From the NCBI GenBank assembly GCA_017439425.1, contig JAFSJE010000016.1, positions 1 to 45,320 of the forward strand: a stretch of 45,320 bases of DNA, written 5' to 3'. The notes under the pieces were generated by a model that was given only the letters and a program-made list of their open reading frames with translations, was not told where the DNA came from and ran no database searches. Both the position numbers and the translations under genes were made by a program. The stretch's first letter is position 1. Each line of letters begins with the position of its first letter. This DNA is from Oscillospiraceae bacterium (GTDB lineage: Bacteria > Bacillota > Clostridia > Oscillospirales > Oscillospiraceae). Below, in pieces: positions 24,715 through 33,004 of this stretch.

Positions 24715-24737
24715 GGGGCGGGTCTCTGCGCCCGCCC
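24715..24737 (+). repeat. GC-rich hairpin repeat, second copy
   Basis: A GGGCGGG / CCCGCCC stem with TCTCTGCG inside, located just after the serpin gene. It matches the hairpin at about 7210-7235 on the opposite strand except for one base in the loop. There is no clear T-run here, so its value as a terminator is weak. Confidence 0.65.
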
Positions 24738-24763
24738 GAAAACCTGCAAAAAGGATCGATTTT

Positions 24764-25639
24764 ATGTCAGTCTGTAATCTCTGTCCCCGAGCCTGCGGAG
24801 TTGACCGCGGTGCAAGAAGCGGATTCTGCGGCGTATCGGATACTATCCGCGTCGCCCGCGCCGCCCCGCACTATTGGGAGGAGCCGCCCATCAGCGGCGA
24901 CAAGGGCAGCGGCGCGGTTTTCTTCTCCGGCTGCTCGCTGCGCTGCGTGTTCTGCCAGAACTACGATATCTCCGTCGGCGGCTTCGGCAAGGAGGTCACG
25001 CCGCAGGAGCTTCGCGCGATCTTTGACCGCCTTATATCTGAAGGCTGTCACAATATAAATCTCGTCACCGCAACGCATTACGCAGACAAGGTGCTGGAGG
25101 CGCTCATTGAACCGCTGTCCGTGCCGGTCGTATGGAACACCGGCGGCTACGAGAGCCTTGAAACGCTCAGAAAGCTATCCGGCAAGGTTCAGATCTACCT
25201 GCCCGATATGAAATACGCCCTCCCCGAACCCGCGCGGAAATATTCCTTCGCGCCGGACTATTTTGAGGTCGCCTCAAAGGCTATCGCGGAGATGTACTCT
25301 CAGGTCGGCGACTGCGAGTATGACGAGGACGGGCTGATGCGCCGCGGAATGATAGTGCGCCACCTCGTTCTCCCGGGAAACCTCGAAAACTCTTACCGCG
25401 TAATGGACTGGTTCAGCGAGAATTACGGCGACAAGGGCGTCTGCTTCTCGCTGATGAGCCAGTTTACGCCGATGGGCAGGGCTAAGGACTTTCCGGAGCT
25501 TTCACGCCGCCTCACCGAGGAGGAGTATGCTCTCGCCGTCGAATATATGGAAGAGCTCGGCATCGAAAACGGGTTTTATCAGGAGCTGTCGAGCGCAAAG
25601 GAAGAGTACACCCCCGATTTTGATCTGACGGGCGTGTGA
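24764..25639 (+). CDS. Radical SAM protein, PflX-like (COG1313 type)
   Basis: 291 residues. An N-terminal Cys-rich segment (CNLCPRACGVDR ... GFCG) precedes the radical SAM core with CSLRCVFCQNYDIS (CxxxCxxC, cluster site near residues 56-63). Resembles pyruvate-formate-lyase-activase-like proteins of unknown substrate. GGYES, YLPDMKY and VRHLVLPGN fit the SAM-binding barrel. Follows the serpin by about 65 bases; a weak AAGGATC site precedes the ATG. Its target protein is not evident, and no glycyl radical enzyme lies nearby. Confidence 0.9.
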   Translation: MSVCNLCPRACGVDRGARSGFCGVSDTIRVARAAPHYWEEPPISGDKGSGAVFFSGCSLRCVFCQNYDISVGGFGKEVTPQELRAIFDRLISEGCHNINLVTATHYADKVLEALIEPLSVPVVWNTGGYESLETLRKLSGKVQIYLPDMKYALPEPARKYSFAPDYFEVASKAIAEMYSQVGDCEYDEDGLMRRGMIVRHLVLPGNLENSYRVMDWFSENYGDKGVCFSLMSQFTPMGRAKDFPELSRRLTEEEYALAVEYMEELGIENGFYQELSSAKEEYTPDFDLTGV

Positions 25640-25650
25640 TAAACAGATAC

Positions 25651-25682
25651 AAAAAAAACGCGGGGATCCGACGGATCCCCGC
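25651..25682 (-). terminator. Terminator of pgcA, shared with the convergent radical SAM gene
   Basis: A perfect GCGGGGATCC / GGATCCCCGC stem with a 3-base loop. On the minus strand it is followed by eight T residues, so it mainly ends the pgcA transcript. It also stands at the end of the convergent plus-strand gene, where the T-run is poor. Confidence 0.9.
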
Positions 25683-25700
25683 ATTTACTATGTAATTCAA

Positions 25701-27428
25701 TTACTCAGCGAGCGAATTTGCCCACTTGACGTACTCCGCGACCTGAGCGCGGGTAGCCTCGAGATTCTCGCCGTGGGCGAGTATGTAGACCTTGACCTTC
25801 GGCTCGGTGCCGCTCGGGCGGACGAGGATAACGGTGCCGTCCGCAAGGATGAAGGAGAGAACATTGGAGTCGCAGAGCTCCATCTTCACGACCTCGCCGG
25901 TCTTGACATCCTTCTCCTCGCCGGGCAGATAGTCGCGGGTCTTGACGACCTCGACTCCGGCGATGGCCTTCGGAGCATTCTCGCGGAGGCTGACCATAAG
26001 CTGCGCCATCTTCTTCTGTCCGTCAAGTCCGGGCATAACGAGGTTGATGGTCTTCTCAGCGTATGCGCCGTACTTCTCATAGCATGCCTCGAGAGCGTCG
26101 ATGAGCTTGATGCCCTTGAGGGAATAGTAGGAAGCCATCTCTGCCATAAGGACTGCGGCGGTAACGGCGTCCTTATCACGGACATAGTCGCCGAACATAT
26201 AGCCGTAGGACTCCTCGAACGCGAAGATCACCTTGCCCTCGCCGCTGCCCTCGAGTGCGTTCTTCTTCTCGGCGATGAATTTGAAGCCGGTGAAGGTGTC
26301 GAAGTGGGCGATGCCGTTCTTCTCGGCGACGGCGTTGAACATGGAGGTCGTAACGATGGTCTTGAGACCGACGGGATTAGCCGGCATCTTTCCGGTGCGC
26401 TTGAGCGCGCCGATGAGATAGTCAAAGAGGAGAACGCCGGTCTGGTTTCCTGTGAGGGGGATGAACTTACCGTCGTGATCGCGGATCATAAGGCCGACGC
26501 GGTCAGCGTCCGGGTCAGAGCCGAGGATGAAGTCGGCGCCGACCTCGTTTGCGAGGTCAACGGAGAGATAGAAGCCCTCGGGGTTCTCGGGGTTCGGGGA
26601 GACAACTGTGGAGAAGTTGCCGTCCTTGATCATCTGTCTCGGCTCGCAGTGCAGGTGCTTTATGCCGAGGCGGCGGAGAGCCTCGGGAATGAGAACGCGG
26701 CCGGTGCCGTGGAACGGGGTGTAGACCATGTGGAAGTTGTCGGCGGCGGCCTTTACGGTGTCGTAATCGTTGACCATCGCCATTACCTCGTCGAGGAACG
26801 CCTCGTCGGTCTCTCTGCCCATCCACTCGATGATGCGCTTGTCAAGAGCCTCGTTGAAGTCCATGGTCTTGGGACCCTCGAAGATATCGAGCTCCTCCAT
26901 CTTCGCGGCGACCTCAGCGGCGTGCTTCGGGGGAAGCTGAGCGCCGTCAGACCAGTAGACCTTGTAGCCGTTGTACTCCTTCGGGTTGTGGGAGGCGGTG
27001 ACGTTGATGCCCGCCTGGCAGCCGTAGTGACGGACGGCGTAGCTGAGCTCAGGGGTGGGACGCATATCGTCGAAAAGACGGACGTGGATTCCGTTCGCAG
27101 CCATAACGCAGGCGGCCTCGCGGGCAAATATATCGCCGTTGTTGCGGCAGTCATAGCAGATCGCTACGCCCTTCTTCGCGGCCTCGGGGCCCTCTGCGAG
27201 AACTACCTCGGCAAAAGCCTGAGTTGCGTGGCGGATAACGTGAACGTTCATCTTGTAGGTGCCCGCGCCCATGGTGCCGCGAAGTCCGGCAGTACCGAAG
27301 GCGAGGTAGGACTGGAAGCGGGACTCGATCTCCTTGGGATCGTTCTTGATGGCTTCGAGCTCAGCTCTCTCCTCTGCGGTGATGTACGGGGAAGTGAGCC
27401 AGTGCTCATAGGTTTTCATGAAATCCAT
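25701..27428 (-). CDS. pgcA: Phosphoglucomutase / phosphomannomutase (alpha-D-phosphohexomutase)
   Basis: 575 residues. Interconverts glucose-1-phosphate and glucose-6-phosphate (or a related sugar phosphate). Visible are FGTAGLRGTMGAG, the active phosphoserine loop TASHNPKEYNG (Ser about 146), the metal loop GSDPDADRVG, the sugar-specificity loop EESYGYM and the C-terminal phosphate loop RPSGTEPK. Length fits the B. subtilis PgcA type. The start is the ATG at 27428, behind AGGAGG; a longer frame into the previous gene lacks support. Last gene of the murA-rlmH-DUF2007-pgcA run. Confidence 0.95.
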   Translation of the reverse strand: MDFMKTYEHWLTSPYITAEERAELEAIKNDPKEIESRFQSYLAFGTAGLRGTMGAGTYKMNVHVIRHATQAFAEVVLAEGPEAAKKGVAICYDCRNNGDIFAREAACVMAANGIHVRLFDDMRPTPELSYAVRHYGCQAGINVTASHNPKEYNGYKVYWSDGAQLPPKHAAEVAAKMEELDIFEGPKTMDFNEALDKRIIEWMGRETDEAFLDEVMAMVNDYDTVKAAADNFHMVYTPFHGTGRVLIPEALRRLGIKHLHCEPRQMIKDGNFSTVVSPNPENPEGFYLSVDLANEVGADFILGSDPDADRVGLMIRDHDGKFIPLTGNQTGVLLFDYLIGALKRTGKMPANPVGLKTIVTTSMFNAVAEKNGIAHFDTFTGFKFIAEKKNALEGSGEGKVIFAFEESYGYMFGDYVRDKDAVTAAVLMAEMASYYSLKGIKLIDALEACYEKYGAYAEKTINLVMPGLDGQKKMAQLMVSLRENAPKAIAGVEVVKTRDYLPGEEKDVKTGEVVKMELCDSNVLSFILADGTVILVRPSGTEPKVKVYILAHGENLEATRAQVAEYVKWANSLAE

Positions 27429-27462
27429 TTTTTTGCGTCCTCCTATGTAAATTTTTATTTTT

Positions 27463-27774
27463 TTATTCTTCAACATCCTGCACGTTTTCGGCGTTCAGGA
27501 TGTTTTTAGCGTCTTCAAGCATGGTCTCCGGCACGAAGATATCAACTCCGCCGCCGGCGTGACCGAGAATAATATTGCCGACCACTCCGTCGTTCGGATA
27601 CTCGCAGACGGTCGGGATATTGAAGGACTCCATAAGCGAGCGGACAAGCTCGCTTTCAAGCTCGTTTCCCGCCGTGTGCGTCAGAAGCGCGGGCGCGACA
27701 AACTCGCCCTGCTCAGTCTTCGGCCAGACGCCGCGCAGAGCGCTCTTATTCAGTCCCCAGTCCGATATTGCCAT
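27463..27774 (-). CDS. DUF2007-like small protein
   Basis: 103 residues with features of DUF2007 (putative signal-transducing protein): LLTHTAGNELESELVRSLMESFNIPTV and GVDIFVPETMLEDAKNIL. No catalytic motif and no membrane segment are seen. The family often binds or regulates by a ferredoxin-like fold, but its role is not established. The ATG has GGAGGTG 5 bases upstream. It lies between rlmH and pgcA on one transcript. Confidence 0.75.
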   Translation of the reverse strand: MAISDWGLNKSALRGVWPKTEQGEFVAPALLTHTAGNELESELVRSLMESFNIPTVCEYPNDGVVGNIILGHAGGGVDIFVPETMLEDAKNILNAENVQDVEE

Positions 27775-27791
27775 GTGAGCACCTCCATATA

Positions 27792-28244
27792 TTATTTGTG
27801 GTACTTTCCGCCGGAGGCGATGTTCATCGCGCGGTAAATCTGCTCAAGCAGCATTACCCGCGCAAGGTGGTGCGGCAGGGTCATGCGCGACATGCTCATT
27901 CTGAGCTTCGCGGCGCTCTTGACTCTTGGGCTGAGCCCGTCCGACCCGCCTATAATAAAGCAAATTTTACTTGCCTCAGCGGAGATTTTAACTATTTTAG
28001 CGGAAAACTCCTCGCTCGTCATCTCCTCGCCCTCAACGCACATCGCGCAGATGTACGCGCCCTTCGGCACGGCGGCGAGAATGGCGTCCGCCTCGTACTC
28101 CATGTTGTTCTCTTTTTTCGACTCCGGAAGCTCGTTAACCGCAATCCTGCAGTAGGCTCCGAGCCGCTTTATGTACTCGCCGCAGGCGTCGAGATAAAAT
28201 TTCTCCTTCAGCTTGCCGACGGCGATAATCGTGATATCGAGCAT
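27792..28244 (-). CDS. rlmH: 23S rRNA (pseudouridine1915-N3)-methyltransferase RlmH
   Basis: 150 residues, a SPOUT-class methyltransferase that modifies helix 69 of 23S rRNA on the 70S ribosome. The N-terminus ITIIAVGKLKEKFYL and the C-terminal knot region FIIGGSDGLSP ... MTLPHHLARVMLLEQIYRA with final YHK are diagnostic. Complete. Begins one base after murA ends. Confidence 0.97.
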   Translation of the reverse strand: MLDITIIAVGKLKEKFYLDACGEYIKRLGAYCRIAVNELPESKKENNMEYEADAILAAVPKGAYICAMCVEGEEMTSEEFSAKIVKISAEASKICFIIGGSDGLSPRVKSAAKLRMSMSRMTLPHHLARVMLLEQIYRAMNIASGGKYHK

Positions 28245-28245
28245 A

Positions 28246-29544
28246 TCAGCCGGCGTTCGGGATCGCGGTATCAGCTTCCGGTATTTCCACGCACTCTATA
28301 TCCGCGCCGACAGAGCGAAGCTTCTTTATAAGCTCCTCATAGCCGCGCTCGACGTACTCAACGCCCTCAATTTCGGTTACGCCCTCGGCACAGAGTCCGG
28401 CAATGACCATTGCGGCGCCGGCTCTGAGGTCGCACGCCTTGACGTGCGCTCCGGTGAGCTTCTGAACGCCCTCGACGTAAGCCGTTCTCCCATCGACGCG
28501 GATATTCGCGCCCATTTTGAGAAGCTCGTCGACGTATTTATATCTGCTGTCCCAAACTCCCTCGGTAACACGGCTTGTGCCGTTTGCAATAGCGAGAACA
28601 GTTGTCATCTGCGGCTGCATATCCGTCGGGAAGCCGGGATAAGGCTGAGTTTTAAAGTTAGTGCGGCGAAGCGGGCCGTGTCTGCGGACAAGCACCTCGT
28701 CCTCGCCCTCCTCGACCTCAACGCCCATCTCCTCGAGCTTGCCGGAGATGCAGTTCAAGTGCTTCGGGATGACATTTCGGATAATCAGCTCGCCGCCGGT
28801 GCCCGCAACGGCAGCCATATAGGTGCCGGCCTCGATCTGATCGGGGATTATCGAATAGAAGCCGCCGGTGAGGCGCTCCACGCCGTGGATCTTTATGACG
28901 TTCGTTCCCGCTCCGCGCACATCTGCGCCCATAGAGTTTAAGAAGTTCGCAACGTCGACTATGTGCGGCTCGCGCGCGGCGTTTTCAATGATAGTCCTGC
29001 CCTTTGCGAGGACAGCCGCGAGCATAAGATTAATCGTCGCGCCGACGGATACGACGTCGAGATAGATATAAGCTCCGCGGAGCCTGCCGCCCTCCGCCTT
29101 CGCGTATACGAGTCCGTTTTTCAGCTCAACCGTCGCGCCCATGGCCTCGAAACCCTTGACGTGCTGGTCAATGGGGCGAACACCGCCGAAGTTGCAGCCA
29201 CCCGGCATGGCGACCACTGCCTCTCCGAATTTTCCGAGAAGCGCGCCGATGAGGTAATAGCTTGCGCGGAGCTTCTGCATCATGTCGAAGTCCGCCACCG
29301 GCGTATGTATGCCGGTGCAGTCGATGTCCATAGTGTGGGGGGTCACCATCTTCACGGACGCGCCGAGGGTGCTGAGGATTCCGAGCTGGATATTCGTATC
29401 GGATATCTGCGGGATATTCTCTATGCGGCACACTCCGTCCACAAGTATGGCGGCGGGTATCATGCCGACGGCAGCGTTTTTGGCTCCGGAGATTTCGATG
29501 ATTCCGCTCAGCTCTTTTCCGCCGCGAACGATATACTTATACAA
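28246..29544 (-). CDS. murA: UDP-N-acetylglucosamine 1-carboxyvinyltransferase
   Basis: 432 residues. First committed step of peptidoglycan synthesis: enolpyruvyl transfer from PEP to UDP-GlcNAc. Catalytic Cys is present in MPGGCNFGGVRP (about 117), as are the early GAKNAA motif and DLRAGAAMVIAG near the end. The start is chosen as TTG at 29544 because GTGGAGG lies 8 bases before it; a GTG at 29559 would fall inside that site. Firmicutes commonly have two MurA paralogues, and which one this is cannot be decided here. It has its own promoter and a structured leader of about 150 bases. Confidence 0.95.
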   Translation of the reverse strand: MYKYIVRGGKELSGIIEISGAKNAAVGMIPAAILVDGVCRIENIPQISDTNIQLGILSTLGASVKMVTPHTMDIDCTGIHTPVADFDMMQKLRASYYLIGALLGKFGEAVVAMPGGCNFGGVRPIDQHVKGFEAMGATVELKNGLVYAKAEGGRLRGAYIYLDVVSVGATINLMLAAVLAKGRTIIENAAREPHIVDVANFLNSMGADVRGAGTNVIKIHGVERLTGGFYSIIPDQIEAGTYMAAVAGTGGELIIRNVIPKHLNCISGKLEEMGVEVEEGEDEVLVRRHGPLRRTNFKTQPYPGFPTDMQPQMTTVLAIANGTSRVTEGVWDSRYKYVDELLKMGANIRVDGRTAYVEGVQKLTGAHVKACDLRAGAAMVIAGLCAEGVTEIEGVEYVERGYEELIKKLRSVGADIECVEIPEADTAIPNAG

Positions 29545-29571
29545 GGCTCTGGCCTCCACTCAATATTTTGT

Positions 29572-29627
29572 AGGGAACGTCTGATTAAATCAGCAAGAGC
29601 GAAGAGCGCTGCGATTCAGAGGTTCCT
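29572..29627 (-). other. Palindromic element in the murA leader
   Basis: A 56-base segment with terminal inverted repeats (AGGGAACGTCTGA against TCAGAGGTTCCT, two mismatches) and inner palindromes (TGATTTAATCA; GCGAAGAGCGC). It lies in the 5' leader of murA, between the promoter and start codon. It could be a leader RNA structure or a small MITE-like insertion. Confidence 0.5.
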
Positions 29628-29704
29628 TAATATAGCTATTCCCGAAAGGGAGAGAAATACGCACAAAATAAATGCCCATAATGACACTTATACATGTTAA
29701 AATG

Positions 29705-29733
29705 ATTATACCATCATTTCCCGCGGGTGTAAA
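29705..29733 (-). promoter_or_regulatory. Sigma-A promoter for murA
   Basis: On the minus strand TTTACA and TATAAT with a 17-base spacer, about 160 bases upstream of the murA start. Confidence 0.78.
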
Positions 29734-29780
29734 GAGCAAATTCGGTCGAAAAAGCGTTCACCGATTTATATCAAAAATAT

Positions 29781-29809
29781 TTGACTATTAGTGTATTTTC
29801 TATTATAAT
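29781..29809 (+). promoter_or_regulatory. Sigma-A promoter for mrp
   Basis: TTGACT and TATAAT with a 17-base spacer, about 37 bases upstream of the TTG start; divergent from the murA promoter. Confidence 0.82.
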
Positions 29810-29845
29810 AGGCAAGTTAATATTTTTATTTTGGAGTGATATAGT

Positions 29846-30673
29846 TTGGCTGAAAACTGCACGTCTAACTGCTCCTCCTGCGGTCAGGACTGTTCCTCCC
29901 GCAGAGAGCCGCAGAGCTTCTTAAAGCCCCAGAACGAGGGCTCAAACGTAAAAAAAGTCATCGCAGTCGTATCCGGCAAGGGCGGCGTCGGCAAAAGCCT
30001 CGTCACCGCGCTCAGCGCCGTGAATATGGCAAAGAGAGGCGCTTCAGTCGCCGTTCTCGACGCCGATATAACCGGCCCCTCCGTTCCCGCAGAGTTCGGT
30101 ATCCGCGACAGAGCTGTTTCGGACGGAAAGAGCATCTTCCCCGCCGTTACGAAGTCCGGCATACAGATAATGAGCATGAATATGCTCCTCGACTCTGCCT
30201 CCGACCCCGTAGTGTGGCGCGGTCCGGTCATAGCCGGAGTTGTCGGTCAGTTCTGGACCGACGTCGCGTGGGGCGACGTTGACTATATGTTTGTCGATAT
30301 GCCTCCCGGAACGGGCGACGTTCCGCTCACCATCTTCCAGAGCCTCCCGGTGGACGGTATCATCGTGGTCACAAGCCCGCAGGAGATGGTCGGCACCATC
30401 GTCGAGAAGGCGGTCAAGATGGCGGCGATGATGGACAAGCCCATAATCGCCATCGTCGAGAACATGGCGTGGTTCCAGTGCCCGAGCTGCGGAGAAAAGC
30501 ACCGCATCTTCGGCTCCGGCGACGTCAAGGCGCTCGCTGAGAGGTACGGCGTTGACTGCACCGCCGAGCTGCCGATTAATCCCGACTTTGCCGCTCTTGT
30601 CGACAGGGGCGAGGTCGAGAGCATCGAGTGCGGCGCGCTCGACGAGGTGCTGAATAAGATAGAAAAGCTATAA
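29846..30673 (+). CDS. mrp: Mrp/NBP35-family iron-sulfur cluster carrier ATPase
   Basis: 275 residues. A Cys-rich N-terminus (CTSNCSSCGQDC, about 5-16) precedes a P-loop NTPase domain: SGKGGVGKSLVT (about 43-54), LDADITGPSVP and VDMPPGTGDVPLTI. The C-terminal CPSCG is the bridging cluster site of the ApbC/Mrp dimer. Mrp proteins hold and transfer [4Fe-4S] clusters to target proteins in the cytoplasm. The start is a TTG with GGAG 9 bases upstream. First gene of a plus-strand run with the DUF1846 gene, holB and ricT. Confidence 0.93.
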   Translation: MAENCTSNCSSCGQDCSSRREPQSFLKPQNEGSNVKKVIAVVSGKGGVGKSLVTALSAVNMAKRGASVAVLDADITGPSVPAEFGIRDRAVSDGKSIFPAVTKSGIQIMSMNMLLDSASDPVVWRGPVIAGVVGQFWTDVAWGDVDYMFVDMPPGTGDVPLTIFQSLPVDGIIVVTSPQEMVGTIVEKAVKMAAMMDKPIIAIVENMAWFQCPSCGEKHRIFGSGDVKALAERYGVDCTAELPINPDFAALVDRGEVESIECGALDEVLNKIEKL

Positions 30674-30700
30674 AAAGTTCACAAAGCAGGGGTGAAGGGA

Positions 30701-32185
30701 ATGAAAATCGGATTTTCCAGTGAAAAATACCGCAAGATGCAGGCTGAGCACATAAAGGAGCGCATCGAGCAGTTCGGCGGCAAGCTCTATCTCGAGTTTG
30801 GCGGCAAGCTCTTCGACGATTACCACGCCTCCCGCGTTCTGCCGGGCTTCGAGCCGGACAACAAGGTCAAAATGCTCCTCGAGCTGAAGGACAAGGCTGA
30901 GATAGTGATCGCAATCTGCGCGAGCGACATTGAGAAGAACAAGGTTCGCGGAGATTACGGCATTACCTACGATCTCGACGTTCTGAGGCTCATCGACGCC
31001 TTCCGCGGCTACGGGCTCTATGTCGGCAGCGTTGTGATCACGCAGTTTGCCGGTCAGTCCAGCGCAGAGAGCTTCCAGCAGCGCCTTGAGGCACTGGGAA
31101 TCCGCGTTTACCGCCACTACCCCATCGCAGGCTATCCCGCCGATGTTGAAAAGATAGTCTCCGACGAGGGCTACGGTAAAAATGAGTTCATCGAGACCAC
31201 CCGCCCCCTCGTCGTCGTGACCGCTCCCGGCCCCGGAAGCGGCAAGATGGCCACCTGCCTCAGTCAGATATACAACGAGCGCAAGCGCGGCGTAAGCGCC
31301 GGCTACGCGAAGTTTGAGACCTTCCCGATCTGGAATCTCCCCTTGAAGCACCCCGTAAACGTCGCTTACGAGGCGGCGACCGCCGACCTCAACGACGTGA
31401 ATATGATTGACCCCTTCCACCTCGAAGCCTACGGTGTAATGACCGTAAACTACAACCGTGACGTCGAGGTTTTCCCCGTTCTGCGCACGCTCTTCGAGCG
31501 CGTATACGACGGCGAGTGTCCCTACAAATCCCCCACCGATATGGGCGTAAATATGGCGGGCAACTGCATCGTAGACGACGAGGTTTGCTGTGAAGCCTCG
31601 AAAAACGAGATAATCCGCCGGTATTTTGCCGCTCTCTGCAACCGCACGAAGGGTCTTTCCGACGGCATGGACGTTGAGAAGATAAAGATACTCATGAACT
31701 CCGTCGGCGTTACCGAAAACGACCGCATCTGCCGCAAGGAGGCGCTCGCGCGCTTTGAGGAGACCGGCGAGCCGGGCTTTGCGCTCCAGCTGCCGGACGG
31801 CACCATAGTCACCGGCAAGACCACGAAGCTCCTCGGCGCCGCCTCAGCCGCGCTGCTGAACGCGCTCAAACAGCTCGGCGGCATCAACGACCGTATCCGC
31901 CTTCTCAGCCCCGCCATCATCGAGCCGGTACAGGACCTCAAGGTCAATCACCTCGGCGGTCACAACCCGCGTCTGCACACCGATGAGGTGCTCGTCGCGC
32001 TCAGCATTTCCGCGGCGACGAATCCCGTAGCCGAGATAGCCATGCAGCAGCTCGAGAAGCTCAAGGGCTGCGAGGCGCACTCCACCGTCATTCTCAGTCA
32101 GGTCGACGAGAATCTTATGAAGAAGCTCGGCATAAACCTCACCTGCGAGCCGGTGTACCAGACGAAAAAGCTCTACCATAAATAA
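30701..32185 (+). CDS. DUF1846 family protein
   Basis: 494 residues, full length for DUF1846, a conserved Firmicutes family of unknown function. Recognisable stretches include MKIGFSSEKYRKMQ, the P-loop-like APGPGSGKMATCLSQ (about 175-190), KFETFPIWNLPLKHPVN and LGGHNPRLHTDEVL. The P-loop-like segment suggests nucleotide binding, but no reaction is established. A GTG three codons upstream (30692) is an alternative start; the ATG is preferred because AGGGG lies 8 bases before it. Confidence 0.9.
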   Translation: MKIGFSSEKYRKMQAEHIKERIEQFGGKLYLEFGGKLFDDYHASRVLPGFEPDNKVKMLLELKDKAEIVIAICASDIEKNKVRGDYGITYDLDVLRLIDAFRGYGLYVGSVVITQFAGQSSAESFQQRLEALGIRVYRHYPIAGYPADVEKIVSDEGYGKNEFIETTRPLVVVTAPGPGSGKMATCLSQIYNERKRGVSAGYAKFETFPIWNLPLKHPVNVAYEAATADLNDVNMIDPFHLEAYGVMTVNYNRDVEVFPVLRTLFERVYDGECPYKSPTDMGVNMAGNCIVDDEVCCEASKNEIIRRYFAALCNRTKGLSDGMDVEKIKILMNSVGVTENDRICRKEALARFEETGEPGFALQLPDGTIVTGKTTKLLGAASAALLNALKQLGGINDRIRLLSPAIIEPVQDLKVNHLGGHNPRLHTDEVLVALSISAATNPVAEIAMQQLEKLKGCEAHSTVILSQVDENLMKKLGINLTCEPVYQTKKLYHK

Positions 32186-32205
32186 ATCCGGCAGTGGAGG
32201 AAAAA

Positions 32206-32985
32206 ATGGCGACTATTTCTGATTTAATAAAATCGCATATATCCTCCGGCAGGCTCTTTCATGCGTATATCATAACGGGCTCGGACGAGGATGGGCGCTT
32301 TGAGGGCGCAAAGGTTCTCGCGCAGAGCTGCGTCTGTGAGCGAGATGCGCGTCCCTGCGGCGTGTGTCACGCCTGTCAGAAGGCGTTGAAGGGTCTGCAC
32401 CCCGATATAACTGTCACCGGCAGGGTCGGCGACGATAAGGAAATCAAAATCGACGCGATGCGCACTGTCCGCGCTCAGGCGATGGTAATGCCAAACGAGG
32501 CAGAAAAGAGCGTTTTCATTATCCGCGAGGCGGATTATATGAACGCCGCCGCGCAGAACGCGATGCTCAAGGTCTTTGAGGAGCCGCCGAGCCACGCGGT
32601 ATTTATTCTTACCGCGGAAAACCCCGAAAAGCTTCTCGGAACAGTCCGCAGCCGCTGTGAGCTCATCACCCTCCCGCCCCGCGACCTCGTGATTGAGAGC
32701 GCGCTCGCGGATAAATTCTGGCGCGCCGCACTGAGGCGCGACCGCGTACTGCTCTCCTCTGCGGCGACGGAGCTCGAAAAGGAAAAGGATCGCGCCGTCC
32801 TCGCCGATTTCATAGCCGCACTCAAGCGCGGAGCCGTCGAAAGGATCCGCACCGGCGAGATAAGCGAGGCGCTTTTCACCTCCGTAACCGACGCCTGCAG
32901 CGATGCGGAAAAGTATATGATATTCAACATGAGCGCCGTTCACCTTGCAGGTCTTTATCTGAACGCATTTCTGGCGCACGTTTGA
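32206..32985 (+). CDS. holB: DNA polymerase III delta' subunit
   Basis: 259 residues from the ATG at 32206, which follows GGAGG by 5 bases; a GTG at 32194 lies inside that site and is rejected. Clamp-loader fold: HAYIITGSDEDG in the P-loop position, the Cys-rich zinc module (CVCERDARPCGVCHAC), IIREADYMNAAAQNAMLKVFEEPP and the SRC-like TVRSRCELI. The canonical Walker A lysine motif is absent, as expected for the non-ATPase delta' wrench. Followed by ricT, the usual Firmicutes pair. Confidence 0.93.
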   Translation: MATISDLIKSHISSGRLFHAYIITGSDEDGRFEGAKVLAQSCVCERDARPCGVCHACQKALKGLHPDITVTGRVGDDKEIKIDAMRTVRAQAMVMPNEAEKSVFIIREADYMNAAAQNAMLKVFEEPPSHAVFILTAENPEKLLGTVRSRCELITLPPRDLVIESALADKFWRAALRRDRVLLSSAATELEKEKDRAVLADFIAALKRGAVERIRTGEISEALFTSVTDACSDAEKYMIFNMSAVHLAGLYLNAFLAHV

Positions 32986-33004
32986 TATAATTTAGGAGAA
33001 TACA

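Noticed and set aside
25773-27509. A 578-codon plus-strand frame opposite pgcA
   Set aside because: Shadow of the clearly identified phosphohexomutase; the composition is unlike a real protein.
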